Assembly: GCA_045660385.1 (NCBI GenBank)
Contig: JAZRDT010000053.1
Span: 14,738 to 78,737 of the forward strand
From: UBA1189 sp045660385
GTDB lineage: Bacteria; Bacteroidota; Bacteroidia; Bacteroidales; Bacteroidaceae
Direction of reading: 5' to 3'
DNA length: 64,000 nt
Within the stretch, counting starts at the first letter, position 1; each line of letters starts with the position of its first letter. The position numbers were made by a program, and so were the translations under genes. The notes beneath the pieces were generated by a model that searched no databases, was not told the DNA's origin, and saw nothing but the letters and a program-made list of their open reading frames with translations. This document shows, one piece after another, positions 26,051-35,017 of this stretch.

Positions 26051-28804
26051 TCAACGTACGATTGCTGGTTTAAGTTCATCGGGCGACCCATTGGTGTACA
26101 TATCCACCTTAGGTCCCTCCTTCACGAAAAGATCGGCAATTACAGTCGGTGATAGATCAAGTGACGGAGCAAAGTCATCGCTTTGCATATAACGTACAAT
26201 TGCATGACGCATCTGACGCGCAACCGGACGACGCTCCAAATGGTTGGTTATGTCCATGGTCGTCATCAACAATTTACCACCCATCACATTGGCCTCTACA
26301 AGCATTCCAAGCTTGCGACTGATATGCCAGGTATCAATAGGCTGTATCGGCGACTGATAGTCGAGAGGAAAATCTGAAAGATTCATCACTTGAGCCCTAT
26401 TGAGCAATTCCCACCAATTCAAGTTACTCCAATCATCAGTCGGAAATCCATACGCAAAAAGCGGATGAGAGGTTTGAATAGCCGCACCCGTCGTGTGAGG
26501 CGGACGCATCTTAAACCAGCTTGTGTTCCAGAACACGGGCAAATAATGTTGTACTACATCTTTACCATAGGTAACATCTCCTGCAGCCAAAAGTAACACT
26601 TTTCCTCCTTGTTTTAATATTTCTACAGCCTCGTCAGAGAATTCTTCGGCGACGAAAATTCCCTCTTCAGAAGGACTTTCCAAACGAGAGGGATAAACCC
26701 AGAAATCCCAATGATTGCGTCCCACAACATGAGCAGTGCCATTATCAACAACCTCCACTGTCAGTGTCGCTTTCGTAGGATGATTTACACCTGCAAGCGA
26801 ACGGGTGACAACACCCGAAGCAATATTCTTTCCTACAGGCAATTGTTGCAACGGCAAATCTTTTATGATCTCTTCGTCAAAACCACTTAACGTATAACGA
26901 CAGGTAACATCGCCAAGAGGACTACTTCCGGCATGATAGATTTCAATCGGAACATACAGTGAATCTGCATCCGTATATACAAACTTAGAGAAACGAGCAA
27001 GAGGTACTATCGGAGAGCAAAACTCACGCCACTCATCAACAGAACAATACCCTTTCTCACGCCAATGCACATTGAGTACACCGACAAGTGCACTACCTTG
27101 ACCGCTGTAGTCATTGAGTCCAAGCAGTTGGAATCCTGCATAATCCGGGGTACGTAGATTACGCTCCATTTCATATTTATAGGCCAACGTCTGTAGTTTT
27201 CCACTTGCATGAAGGAATACCTCGGCGCGTGATGCCATTCCGTTTTCTGCAAGCAGATCTGCAAAGATTTCGAAATTTCCAGGCTTATAGGCTCCCGTAT
27301 ATTGCGACACCTCTTTCAAGTCGGGGAAAGCACACCACTGACCTTGTTCATGCGCTATGATGGGCGAGTTGTTGGGAACCGTATCGTAGTAGTTGCGAGG
27401 AAAGACAAGCGATGTATAATAATCGTCGACCGATTGCGGTGCACGAGAACTCCATTCAAGTCCGCGTCCTCCACCTTTCACATGAAACTGACTACCATCA
27501 TCCCATGCCCATCCGCCACCTACAGAAGCACCACAATATACACGTGTAGAATCATAAGCCATCATCTCACGCACCCAATCATTACAATACTCAACCCAAC
27601 GGCCTGCCGGCTCATTGCCCATAGCAAACATAACAAACGAGGGGTGGTGGCCATAGGTATCAATTATGCGCTTGGTTTCCTCCATCAAATAGCGATCAAC
27701 AGCTTGTCCACTACGCATACGCACTCCATGATTGGGCCATGATGGACCTTCGGGCTGAAGATACATTCCCACCTTATCGGCTGCAACAAATGCGGCTTCA
27801 GGCGGACACCATGAATGGAAACGCACATGGTTAAGTCCGTACTCCTTACATTTTTCAAATACTCTCATCCACGACGCCACGTCAGTTGGCGGATATCCGG
27901 TTTCAGGGAAGCAACAGTTCTCCAATGTTCCGCGGAACCAGATGGGTTGGTCGTTCAAATAAAACTGGCGTCCCTCGATACGAATATCACGTATACCAAA
28001 GGTTACCTCAATAGGGGTACCTTGATAGTCTACAGTACGCGTATAGAGTATCGGATTAAATTCGCTCCAACGACAAGTATCACCCTCCAACGGCAATTCA
28101 TAATGCGCTTCATTCACCTCAATGCGCACCACCCCACTCTTAACATCCGGCACTGCACGTACCTTATGGATGACTGGAGCAGCACGAAGTTCAATAGCTC
28201 CTATCACACCATTCCAATTTCCTTGTGTCTGATCGGTAACGCTATGTGAGTCCTGTCCCACGCACACATTCTCTATACCATTATAAATACGCAGTTCAAT
28301 TACGTTAGCTTCACCAAATTTCACATAGCTACTTATATCGTACTGATGCGGAGTACTTAGCGACATCTGATGACCAACCTCCTGTCCATTGACAAAAAGT
28401 GTAGTCTCGATGTGCGGACGTTCCAAGAACAATGTTATAGGACGATCTTTCCAACTATTGGGCACATGTATTTTCTTGCTATACCAAGCATTTCCAACAT
28501 AATATTTATCAGGGGTAAGGAAGAAGGGGAACTTTAGATTACCCTCTTTGCGGTAAGCCTCCAATTGAGGACTATAATAATAAGACGAATCATAAGTAGA
28601 GCCGGTCCAACGTGTCGTCAAACTGACATCATATCCTTTTCCGTTCGTCAACATCGAGCCTGGCAATTCGATGCGGTCATTATAAGTAGGTTCATCACCC
28701 ATGGCAAACTGCCATTCACCTGCCAGATCAATCGTAGTGCGAGTACACGATGTCAATCCAAAAACAACACACCACAACACATAATAGATTTTCATATTTT
28801 TCAC
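26051..28804 (-). CDS. Glycoside hydrolase family 2 lipoprotein
   Basis: 917 residues. The lipoprotein signal ends GLTSC (Cys20). A sugar-binding jelly roll (about 25-210) is followed by an immunoglobulin-like domain and a TIM barrel. The acid/base Glu398 is in MFAMGNEPAG and the nucleophile Glu486 in IIAHEQGQW. A long C-terminal extension (about 640-917) may include a glutaminase-like fold. GH2 covers beta-galactosidase, beta-mannosidase and beta-glucuronidase; the subfamily cannot be fixed here. The lipid anchor suggests action at the periplasmic or surface side. It has its own promoter (28824-28855). The gene stands alone, not in a visible polysaccharide-utilisation locus. Confidence 0.88.
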   Translation of the reverse strand: MKNMKIYYVLWCVVFGLTSCTRTTIDLAGEWQFAMGDEPTYNDRIELPGSMLTNGKGYDVSLTTRWTGSTYDSSYYYSPQLEAYRKEGNLKFPFFLTPDKYYVGNAWYSKKIHVPNSWKDRPITLFLERPHIETTLFVNGQEVGHQMSLSTPHQYDISSYVKFGEANVIELRIYNGIENVCVGQDSHSVTDQTQGNWNGVIGAIELRAAPVIHKVRAVPDVKSGVVRIEVNEAHYELPLEGDTCRWSEFNPILYTRTVDYQGTPIEVTFGIRDIRIEGRQFYLNDQPIWFRGTLENCCFPETGYPPTDVASWMRVFEKCKEYGLNHVRFHSWCPPEAAFVAADKVGMYLQPEGPSWPNHGVRMRSGQAVDRYLMEETKRIIDTYGHHPSFVMFAMGNEPAGRWVEYCNDWVREMMAYDSTRVYCGASVGGGWAWDDGSQFHVKGGGRGLEWSSRAPQSVDDYYTSLVFPRNYYDTVPNNSPIIAHEQGQWCAFPDLKEVSQYTGAYKPGNFEIFADLLAENGMASRAEVFLHASGKLQTLAYKYEMERNLRTPDYAGFQLLGLNDYSGQGSALVGVLNVHWREKGYCSVDEWREFCSPIVPLARFSKFVYTDADSLYVPIEIYHAGSSPLGDVTCRYTLSGFDEEIIKDLPLQQLPVGKNIASGVVTRSLAGVNHPTKATLTVEVVDNGTAHVVGRNHWDFWVYPSRLESPSEEGIFVAEEFSDEAVEILKQGGKVLLLAAGDVTYGKDVVQHYLPVFWNTSWFKMRPPHTTGAAIQTSHPLFAYGFPTDDWSNLNWWELLNRAQVMNLSDFPLDYQSPIQPIDTWHISRKLGMLVEANVMGGKLLMTTMDITNHLERRPVARQMRHAIVRYMQSDDFAPSLDLSPTVIADLFVKEGPKVDMYTNGSPDELKPAIVR

Positions 28805-28823
28805 GGTTACAAACTTTTAACGA

Positions 28824-28855
28824 CAAAGATAGTGCAAGCCGAACGGAAAAACAAA
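28824..28855 (-). promoter_or_regulatory. Promoter of the GH2 gene
   Basis: On the minus strand, TTTG (28852-28855) is separated by exactly 20 bases from TATCTTTG (28824-28831), a full Bacteroidetes promoter. Confidence 0.8.
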
Positions 28856-29007
28856 TCTCAACAAGCGAAAGTAGAGAAAAAGTTTTTTTCATCCACACTG
28901 AGCGAGGAGGATATTCAATAATACTAATTTATTTATATTTTCCTCAACCAATCTTCAAGTAACGCAGTAAACGAAAGATAGTCCATGCAAAGAAAAAATC
29001 AAATAAA

Positions 29008-29039
29008 TTTGATTATTACCTCAGCATGCACTAATTTTG
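29008..29039 (+). promoter_or_regulatory. Promoter of the phoH gene
   Basis: TTTG (29008-29011), 20 bases, then TAATTTTG (29032-29039), a full Bacteroidetes promoter. It lies 18 bases before the ATG at 29058. Confidence 0.8.
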
Positions 29040-29057
29040 CATAGAAAATTAAGATTG

Positions 29058-30005
29058 ATGATAGAAAAACATATTGTATTAGAAGAAATAGATCCCGCAC
29101 TTTTCTATGGAGCCAACAATGCCAATCTACAAATGATTAAAGCATTGTTCCCTAAGTTGCGCATTATGGCACGTGGCAATGTCATCCGTGCTATGGGCGA
29201 CGATGAGGTGTTGGAAACATTTGAAAACTACGTAAAGCAACTCGAAGAGCATGGCTCACGCTATAATTCACTAAAAGAAGAGGTACTGCTCGACATATTC
29301 AATGGCAATCGCCCCATGGTAGAACGCGAAGGCGATGTCATCGTTTTCTCCATCACGGGACGCCCCATCACCCCCCGTAGTGAAAACCAACTGCAATTGG
29401 TAAAGAGCTACCGAGAGAACGACATGGTATTCGCTGTAGGCCCCGCAGGTTCAGGCAAGACCTACACCGCCATAGCACTTGCGGTACGTGCCCTGAAGAA
29501 CAAGGAGGTAAAGAAACTTATCCTTTGTCGTCCGGCAGTAGAGGCAGGTGAGAAACTTGGTTTCCTTCCTGGTGACATGAAGGAGAAAATTGATCCCTAC
29601 TTGCAGCCCCTATACGACGCTTTGGAAGATATGATTCCTCCTCAGAAACTGAAGGAGTTCATGGAATTGGGCATCATACAGATTGCTCCGCTTGCCTTCA
29701 TGCGTGGTCGCACATTGAACGATGCGGTAGTCATCCTCGACGAGGCACAGAACACCACAATACCACAATTGAAGATGTTCCTTACTCGTATGGGTATGAA
29801 CACAAAGATGATTGTTACGGGCGACCTCACGCAGATTGACCTTCCTTCATCCGTACGCAGCGGGTTATCACATGCAATGCATCTCTTGCGCGGTATCAAG
29901 GGCATCGGTATCGTGGAACTCAACAAGAAGGATATCGTACGTCACAAACTGGTGACACGCATCGTGGAAGCGTACGAAGCCGAGAAGTCTTCAAAAGACA
30001 ATTGA
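29058..30005 (+). CDS. phoH: PhoH family ATPase
   Basis: 315 residues from the ATG at 29058, just after a full promoter. The N-terminal KH-like part (LPKLRIMARGN-type, about residues 20-90) is followed by a P-loop ATPase with Walker A GPAGSGKT, CRPAVEAGEKLGFLPGDM, Walker B VVILDEAQN and sensor VTGDLTQID. This is the PhoH/YbeZ form, a cytoplasmic ATPase linked to RNA handling and ribosome maturation together with YbeY. The length is normal for the Bacteroidetes form. purC follows on the same strand after a repeat-rich gap. Confidence 0.9.
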   Translation: MIEKHIVLEEIDPALFYGANNANLQMIKALFPKLRIMARGNVIRAMGDDEVLETFENYVKQLEEHGSRYNSLKEEVLLDIFNGNRPMVEREGDVIVFSITGRPITPRSENQLQLVKSYRENDMVFAVGPAGSGKTYTAIALAVRALKNKEVKKLILCRPAVEAGEKLGFLPGDMKEKIDPYLQPLYDALEDMIPPQKLKEFMELGIIQIAPLAFMRGRTLNDAVVILDEAQNTTIPQLKMFLTRMGMNTKMIVTGDLTQIDLPSSVRSGLSHAMHLLRGIKGIGIVELNKKDIVRHKLVTRIVEAYEAEKSSKDN

Positions 30006-30128
30006 TTGACAAGTGACAATGAATAATTGACAACGAATAGCAATAATAAATAATAAAGTTATAACCACAATTGGCACACGACACTGACAAGATAATTGTC
30101 AATTGTCTATTGTCAATTATCAATTCAA
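30005..30128. repeat. Repeated short words around TTGTCAATT/AATTGACAA between phoH and purC
   Basis: The 130-base gap holds several copies of TTGACAA/TTGTCAA in both orientations, so its two ends form an imperfect inverted repeat. A related direct pair occurs at 47607. I see no gene or clear promoter in it. Confidence 0.6.
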
Positions 30129-30135
30129 AAAAGCT

Positions 30136-31074
30136 ATGGCATTAACAGCAACCGATTTCAACTTTCCTGGTCAGCAGGGAGTGTATCACGGCAAGGTACG
30201 TGATGTGTACAACATGGGCGACAAGCTCGTGATGGTAGCCACCGACCGCATCTCTGCGTTCGACGTAGTATTACCCAAGGGCATCCCCTTCAAGGGCCAG
30301 ATGCTCAACCAGATTGCAGCAAAGTTTCTCGATGCCACTACCGACATCTGCCCCAACTGGAAACTCGCTACCCCCGACCCTATGGTAACAGTGGGTGTGA
30401 TGTGCGAGGGATTCCCTGTAGAGATGATTGTACGCGGCTATCTCTGTGGATCAGCATGGCGCGCTTATAAGAGTGGTGTGCGCGAGATCTGTGGCGTAAA
30501 GCTCCCCGATGGCATGCGCGAGAACGAGCGTTTCCCCGAACCCATTATCACTCCTACAACAAAGGCTGAGATTGGCGAGCACGATGCAGACATCTCTAAG
30601 GAGGAAATCTTGGCACAAGGCCTTGCCACTCCCGAAGAGTATGCATTGCTGGAGCAGTACACCCTTGCTCTCTTCAAGCGCGGCACAGAGATGGCCGCTG
30701 AGCGCGGACTCATCCTCGTAGACACCAAGTACGAGTTTGGTAAGCACAACGGTACCATCTACCTCATGGACGAGATTCACACTCCCGACAGCAGCCGTTA
30801 TTTCTATAGCGAAGGCTATCAGGAACGTTTTGAAAAGGGCGAACCTCAAAAGCAGCTCTCTAAGGAGTTCGTACGCGAGTGGCTCATGAGCAATGGCTTC
30901 CAAGGCCAGGAGGGTCAGCAGGTAGCCGAGATGACCGACGAAATCGTTACAGGCATCAGCGAGCGCTACATCGAACTCTATGAGCACATCACCGGTGAGA
31001 CCTTCGTAAAGGAGAACACCGAGGATATTGCAGCACGTATCGAGAAGAACGTAACCGAGTGGCTCACAAAGTAA
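30136..31074 (+). CDS. purC: Phosphoribosylaminoimidazole-succinocarboxamide synthase
   Basis: 312 residues from the ATG at 30136 (MALTATDFNFPGQQG). It joins CAIR and aspartate with ATP in step 8 of purine synthesis. GKVRDVYNMGDKLVMVATDRISAFD holds the SAICAR-synthase nucleotide and DRISAFD motifs; VEMIVRGYLCGSAW and LVDTKYEFG are the two conserved signatures. It is longer than the 237-residue E. coli enzyme and has the extra insertions of the yeast-like form usual in Bacteroidetes. A terminator follows at 31137. Confidence 0.95.
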   Translation: MALTATDFNFPGQQGVYHGKVRDVYNMGDKLVMVATDRISAFDVVLPKGIPFKGQMLNQIAAKFLDATTDICPNWKLATPDPMVTVGVMCEGFPVEMIVRGYLCGSAWRAYKSGVREICGVKLPDGMRENERFPEPIITPTTKAEIGEHDADISKEEILAQGLATPEEYALLEQYTLALFKRGTEMAAERGLILVDTKYEFGKHNGTIYLMDEIHTPDSSRYFYSEGYQERFEKGEPQKQLSKEFVREWLMSNGFQGQEGQQVAEMTDEIVTGISERYIELYEHITGETFVKENTEDIAARIEKNVTEWLTK

Positions 31075-31136
31075 ACAAGACTTAACGCCTATCAAGTTTA
31101 TCTATGGGCTGAATAGGAGTTAAAGTCAAATATAAC

Positions 31137-31176
31137 AAAGTAAGGACAACCCATGCAAATAGGTTGTCCTTACTTT
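31137..31176 (+). terminator. Intrinsic terminator after purC
   Basis: A 15-bp stem (31137-31151 with 31162-31176) with a 10-base loop lies 62 bases after the purC stop. Confidence 0.85.
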
Positions 31177-31317
31177 ATGTAGATCACTATTGAAGATTTC
31201 ACCATATACCCTTATAGACAGTAAAGATATCCTTATATATGATTATACGTCTAACAATTGTTTCTAATATTTGACGATTTTTACAACCATTCTTACGTGA
31301 TTTATAAATTGAATTTG

Positions 31318-31325
31318 TACTTTTG
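31318..31325 (+). promoter_or_regulatory. -7 box before the EEP gene
   Basis: TACTTTTG matches TAnnTTTG and lies 22 bases before the ATG at 31348. The -33 region is not canonical. Confidence 0.5.
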
Positions 31326-31347
31326 TAGTCAATCAAGACTCATACAA

Positions 31348-32181
31348 ATGAAGAAAATACTGACAATCATTACATTCGCACTGACCATGTGCGATGTAGT
31401 AATGGCTAAACCGCCCATAGAGATAAAAGTTATTTCGTTCAATATCCGCACGATAGCACGTGATGGCGATAACAATTGGGAGAATCGTCGACATGCCACA
31501 CGCAATATGTTAAACATGCACAATCCTGACCTCTTCGGTCTGCAAGAGGCCATGAAACCGCATTTGAAGTATATTGACAAATTCTTCCCTCAATATAAGC
31601 GTGTGGGCGTAGGGCGCGACGATGGCAAGAAGGCCGGTGAAACGATGGCCATATACTATAACACCGAACGTTTTGAACTGCTTGACAACGGTACATTCTG
31701 GCTGAGCGAAACTCCCGACAAAGTATCCATGGGTTGGGATGCAGCTTGTTTCCGTACCGTGACATGGGTGCAAGTGCGTGATAAGGAAAGTCGAAAGAAA
31801 CTCTATTACTTCAACACTCACCTCGACCATAGAGGACGAGTTGCCCAGACGGAATCAATCAAACTGATTGTGGAAAGAATTAAGGAGATTACCAGTCCAC
31901 GAACTCCCGTGATAGTAGGTGGTGATTTTAACGTAATACCTGAAGATACGGTTCTTTCTCCATTAAACGAGTTTATGCTAGATGCACGAACCACGGCCAC
32001 AGTCACCGAAGAAAAAGGTACTTTCAACGCATTTGGCCGCCAGAAGGAGCCAAACGTAATAGACCACATATTTTACAGGGGACGCAGAATCAAATGTACC
32101 GAATACCACATACTAGATGGTGACTACGGAGCCCCCTTCATTTCGGACCATTATCCAATAGAGATCGTACTGGAACTTTGA
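31348..32181 (+). CDS. Secreted endonuclease/exonuclease/phosphatase (EEP) family protein
   Basis: 277 residues from the ATG at 31348, which gives a signal peptide (ILTIITFALTMCDVVMA). The DNase I-like motifs are intact: SFNIR, LQEAM (Glu metal ligand), NTHLDH, GGDFNVIP, DHIFYR and SDHYPI. EEP proteins cleave phosphodiester or phosphomonoester bonds in nucleic acids, phosphoinositides or sphingolipids; the secreted Bacteroidetes type has no fixed substrate. A single gene with its own likely promoter and a terminator at 32203. Confidence 0.88.
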   Translation: MKKILTIITFALTMCDVVMAKPPIEIKVISFNIRTIARDGDNNWENRRHATRNMLNMHNPDLFGLQEAMKPHLKYIDKFFPQYKRVGVGRDDGKKAGETMAIYYNTERFELLDNGTFWLSETPDKVSMGWDAACFRTVTWVQVRDKESRKKLYYFNTHLDHRGRVAQTESIKLIVERIKEITSPRTPVIVGGDFNVIPEDTVLSPLNEFMLDARTTATVTEEKGTFNAFGRQKEPNVIDHIFYRGRRIKCTEYHILDGDYGAPFISDHYPIEIVLEL

Positions 32182-32202
32182 GCTGAAAGATTGATTCCCA
32201 AA

Positions 32203-32250
32203 AACATAAAGGCTAGCTTAAACATATTAAGACTAGCCTTTATGTTATTT
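32203..32250 (+). terminator. Intrinsic terminator after the EEP gene
   Basis: A 14-bp stem (32203-32216 with 32233-32246) is followed by a short T-run, 22 bases beyond the stop. Confidence 0.85.
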
Positions 32251-32346
32251 GATAACCAATTAGTTAAAAGAGAGAAAACAACACGACATCTCGAATAATC
32301 ATGAGTGCTTTTGTACGTTAATCCATGCGGGTGAAGATGAAAGTTT

Positions 32347-32382
32347 GGCGCTATGTACACGTGGATGATTGTACATAGCGCC
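32347..32382. terminator. Hairpin downstream of pepD
   Basis: A perfect 12-bp stem (32347-32358 with 32371-32382) lies 47 bases past the pepD stop. The T-run on the minus strand is weak, so termination is likely but not certain. Confidence 0.6.
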
Positions 32383-32428
32383 CGATCTTCTTTAATGCAA
32401 CGACTTACCCGGTGCAATAATTATAAAC

Positions 32429-33883
32429 TTACTTTTTCGGTGCATTCTCCAACACGGCAACAAGGTGTTTCCACCAAAGTTCGACAGTAGGGATCAGCAA
32501 ACGCTCGTCGGGCGAGTGCACACCACGCATCGTGGGACCGAATGAAATCATATCCAAGTGAGGGTATTTCTCCAGGAAGAGTCCGCACTCGAGACCGGCA
32601 TGAATAGCCTTTACTTTTGGTTCTTTGCCGAAAAGCTGCTTGTAGGTAGCAATTGCAATCTGCAGAATCTCCGACTTGGCATTAGGTTTCCATCCAGGGT
32701 AGCCTTCGCCCACCTCGACAGTAGCGCCAGCCAGCTCGAACACAGCACGCACCGAGTCTGCCACATCCTTCTTGCCTGAAGCTGATGAACTACGTTGTGA
32801 GAGTACTATTTTTACTTCTCCATCGGCCATGCGAACAGAAGCGAGGTTACTTGAGGTTTCCACCAATCCGGGAACATCGTTGCTCATGGCAAACACGCCA
32901 TTGAACACGCCGTGAAGCGCACGCAAGAGGTTGTTCATGGTGGCTTTGTCCATCGCGGTAGCTACTGCATCGGTGGACTCCATGGTAAATTGTGCCTTAG
33001 TCTCGATAGCTGCATATTCTGCTTCCACTTCTGCCGCAAACACGTTGAAGTCTACGCGAACATTCTCCTTATCTGCCCAAGGCACAGCGCAGATAGCCAT
33101 AGCTTCACGAGGAATTGCATTATGCTTGTTTCCACCCTCTATGTATGAGAGATAGAGATCGTACTTTTCAGCTGCAGTGCAAAGGAAACGGTTAAGCACC
33201 TTATTTGCATTGGCATGACCCTTGTTGATATCGTCGCCACTATGTCCGCCAAGAAGATTGTTTACAACCACCTTGAAGGCAAAGTAGCCTTCGGGAACGG
33301 CTACATCATTATAATTAAAGGTAGCGTCTGTACGCACACCGCCAGCACAGCCGATGAAGATTTCTCCCTCATCCTCTGAGTCGAGGTTAAGCAGTATATC
33401 ACCGTTCATGAAGCCACTCTGCATAGCCATAGCACCAGTGAGACCTGTCTCTTCATCTACGGTAAACACACATTCAATGGGGCCATGCTTGATGCTGTCA
33501 TCGGTGAGCACAGCAAGTGCAGCTGCCACACCGATACCATTGTCAGCACCAAGTGTTGTGCCGTCAGCCTTGAGCCAGTCGCCATCAATAACAAGGCGAA
33601 TGGGGTCAGTCATAAAATCGTGGTTCACGCCTTTATTGCTCTCACACACCATATCCATGTGTGATTGCAAGATAATTGCCTTACGATCCTCCATGCCCGG
33701 AGTAGCAGGTTTGCTGATAACTACGTTGCCAGCTTCGTCTACCTTAGTTGTCAAACCATGAGATTCGCCGAAATTCTTCAAAAAGGCAGTCATCTTCTCC
33801 TCATGCTTTGAGGGGTGAGGAATACCGCAAATTTCTTCAAAATAGCCAAACAGAGTTGACGGTTTCAAGTTTTCAGTTTTCAT
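32429..33883 (-). CDS. pepD: Aminoacyl-histidine dipeptidase (M20, PepD)
   Basis: 484 residues, the normal length. A cytoplasmic zinc dipeptidase that cleaves Xaa-His (carnosine-like) dipeptides. The M20 metal-site motifs are ILQSHMDMV (His, Asp), LGADNGIGVAAALAVL (bridging Asp), TVDEETGLTGAMAM (catalytic Glu-Glu) and AIHAGLECGLF (His, Glu). The GGHSGDDINKGHANA lid segment is also present. It is transcribed away from the 34-kb genes; its promoter region (33884-34064) has no perfect TAnnTTTG on the minus strand, only a one-base-longer variant. Confidence 0.93.
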   Translation of the reverse strand: MKTENLKPSTLFGYFEEICGIPHPSKHEEKMTAFLKNFGESHGLTTKVDEAGNVVISKPATPGMEDRKAIILQSHMDMVCESNKGVNHDFMTDPIRLVIDGDWLKADGTTLGADNGIGVAAALAVLTDDSIKHGPIECVFTVDEETGLTGAMAMQSGFMNGDILLNLDSEDEGEIFIGCAGGVRTDATFNYNDVAVPEGYFAFKVVVNNLLGGHSGDDINKGHANANKVLNRFLCTAAEKYDLYLSYIEGGNKHNAIPREAMAICAVPWADKENVRVDFNVFAAEVEAEYAAIETKAQFTMESTDAVATAMDKATMNNLLRALHGVFNGVFAMSNDVPGLVETSSNLASVRMADGEVKIVLSQRSSSASGKKDVADSVRAVFELAGATVEVGEGYPGWKPNAKSEILQIAIATYKQLFGKEPKVKAIHAGLECGLFLEKYPHLDMISFGPTMRGVHSPDERLLIPTVELWWKHLVAVLENAPKK

Positions 33884-33963
33884 TTTCTACTTATTTAATC
33901 GTTTATACCCTTAAAAAAAGCAAAAGTTACATCTCGCACGAGGCTTTATTCGCTCGTTTGTTG

Positions 33964-33971
33964 TATCTTTG
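33964..33971 (+). promoter_or_regulatory. -7 box before the small membrane protein gene
   Basis: TATCTTTG matches TAnnTTTG on the plus strand, about 94 bases before the ATG at 34065. The -33 element is not clear. Confidence 0.5.
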
Positions 33972-34064
33972 CATTCGAATTTGCAGAGATATGATAGGTC
34001 TATAGCGGATAACACAATTTTTTCCACAAACTTGTTCATTCTTTGCAACCGCAAAAATAAGAAA

Positions 34065-34280
34065 ATGGTACGTTTATTCCTAATTTCTCTGTTAATAATT
34101 GCAGTTTGCATGGTGTTAATGAGTGTTACCATCCTCATAAAGAAGGGAGGACGCTTTCCCAATACCCATGTGTGCGGAAACAAACACCTGCGTAAACGAG
34201 GCATTACCAGTGCTCAAACCCAAGACAAGCAGGCGCAACGCGAGAACAGAATGGCTGTCAAGGAAAGTATCAAGCGATAA
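34065..34280 (+). CDS. Small conserved membrane protein
   Basis: 71 residues from the ATG at 34065. One N-terminal membrane helix (RLFLISLLIIAVCMVLMSVTILI) is followed by a short polar tail with GGRFPNTHVCGNKHLRKRGIT. Tails of the form FP-x-x-H-V-x-x-N-x-x-L-(R/K)-K-(R/K)-GI occur in small Bacteroidetes membrane proteins of unknown function that I have seen before; one Cys (VCGN) is present. It lies 38 bases before the Skp-like gene and is probably co-transcribed with it. Confidence 0.7.
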   Translation: MVRLFLISLLIIAVCMVLMSVTILIKKGGRFPNTHVCGNKHLRKRGITSAQTQDKQAQRENRMAVKESIKR

Positions 34281-34318
34281 AAGTAGAAAACGAAATAACA
34301 ATAAAGTATACACAAATA

Positions 34319-34918
34319 ATGAAAACTCTCAAAACTATTGCATCCGCACTTTGCGCATCGGCTTTTATGCTGACCTTCACTCAATGTAACCAGGTATCAC
34401 AACAAGCTCCCGCAGCGACTCAAACCGTATGTTGCGACACTACACCTACTATCAAGATTGCTTATGTTGATATCGACACCTTGCTTGTTAACTACAAGCT
34501 CTGGATTGAACTCAATGAAGAGATGATCCGCAAGGAGGAGAACATCCGTGCCACACTCAACGAAAAAGCCAAGAGCTTGCAGGCTGACTATGAGGAGTTT
34601 GAGCGTAAGCTTAACAACAATGCCTTTGCTACCCGCGAGCGTGCTGAGTCAGAGCAGAACCGAATTCTCAAAAAAAGCAAGGAACTTGAAGAGTTGCAAG
34701 AGCGTTTGGGCAACGAGCTCGCCATTGAAAGCAACAAGAACAACATCCTTTTCCGTGACTCAATCAACGCATACATCAATGCATACAACAAGGAGAAGGG
34801 CTACAATGTAATTCTCAGCCGCATCGGAGACAATATCTTGTATATCGATAGTGAAATGAACATCACTTACGATATCATCGAAGGGCTGAATGCTCGATAC
34901 GAAGCAAACAAGAAATAA
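34319..34918 (+). CDS. OmpH/Skp family periplasmic chaperone-like protein
   Basis: 199 residues. A signal peptide has a lipobox-like TFTQC. The family start TPTIKIAYVDIDTLLVNYKLW is followed by a long charged coiled coil (about 65-150, LNEKAKSLQADYEEFERKL and onward) and a closing GYNVILSRIGDNILYID. The Skp/OmpH family holds unfolded outer membrane proteins in the periplasm, using long helical tentacles. The lipid anchor is uncertain because the lipobox is weak. A terminator follows at 34931. Confidence 0.85.
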   Translation: MKTLKTIASALCASAFMLTFTQCNQVSQQAPAATQTVCCDTTPTIKIAYVDIDTLLVNYKLWIELNEEMIRKEENIRATLNEKAKSLQADYEEFERKLNNNAFATRERAESEQNRILKKSKELEELQERLGNELAIESNKNNILFRDSINAYINAYNKEKGYNVILSRIGDNILYIDSEMNITYDIIEGLNARYEANKK

Positions 34919-34930
34919 GGGACCAATCCG

Positions 34931-34974
34931 AAAAAAGACTTCTCTGAGGCATTCGCCCTAGGGAAGTCTTTTGG
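34931..34974 (+). terminator. Intrinsic terminator after the Skp-like gene
   Basis: A 10-bp stem (34933-34942 with 34963-34972) has A- and T-tails and a 20-base loop. Confidence 0.75.
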
Positions 34975-35017
34975 CTATCCGATAGTGATGCCCAATACAT
35001 AATAATCAACAACAATC

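Noticed and set aside
28805..29057. Small RNA or riboswitch in the GH2-phoH gap
   Set aside because: The gap is explained by two divergent promoters; no conserved riboswitch core or terminator was seen.
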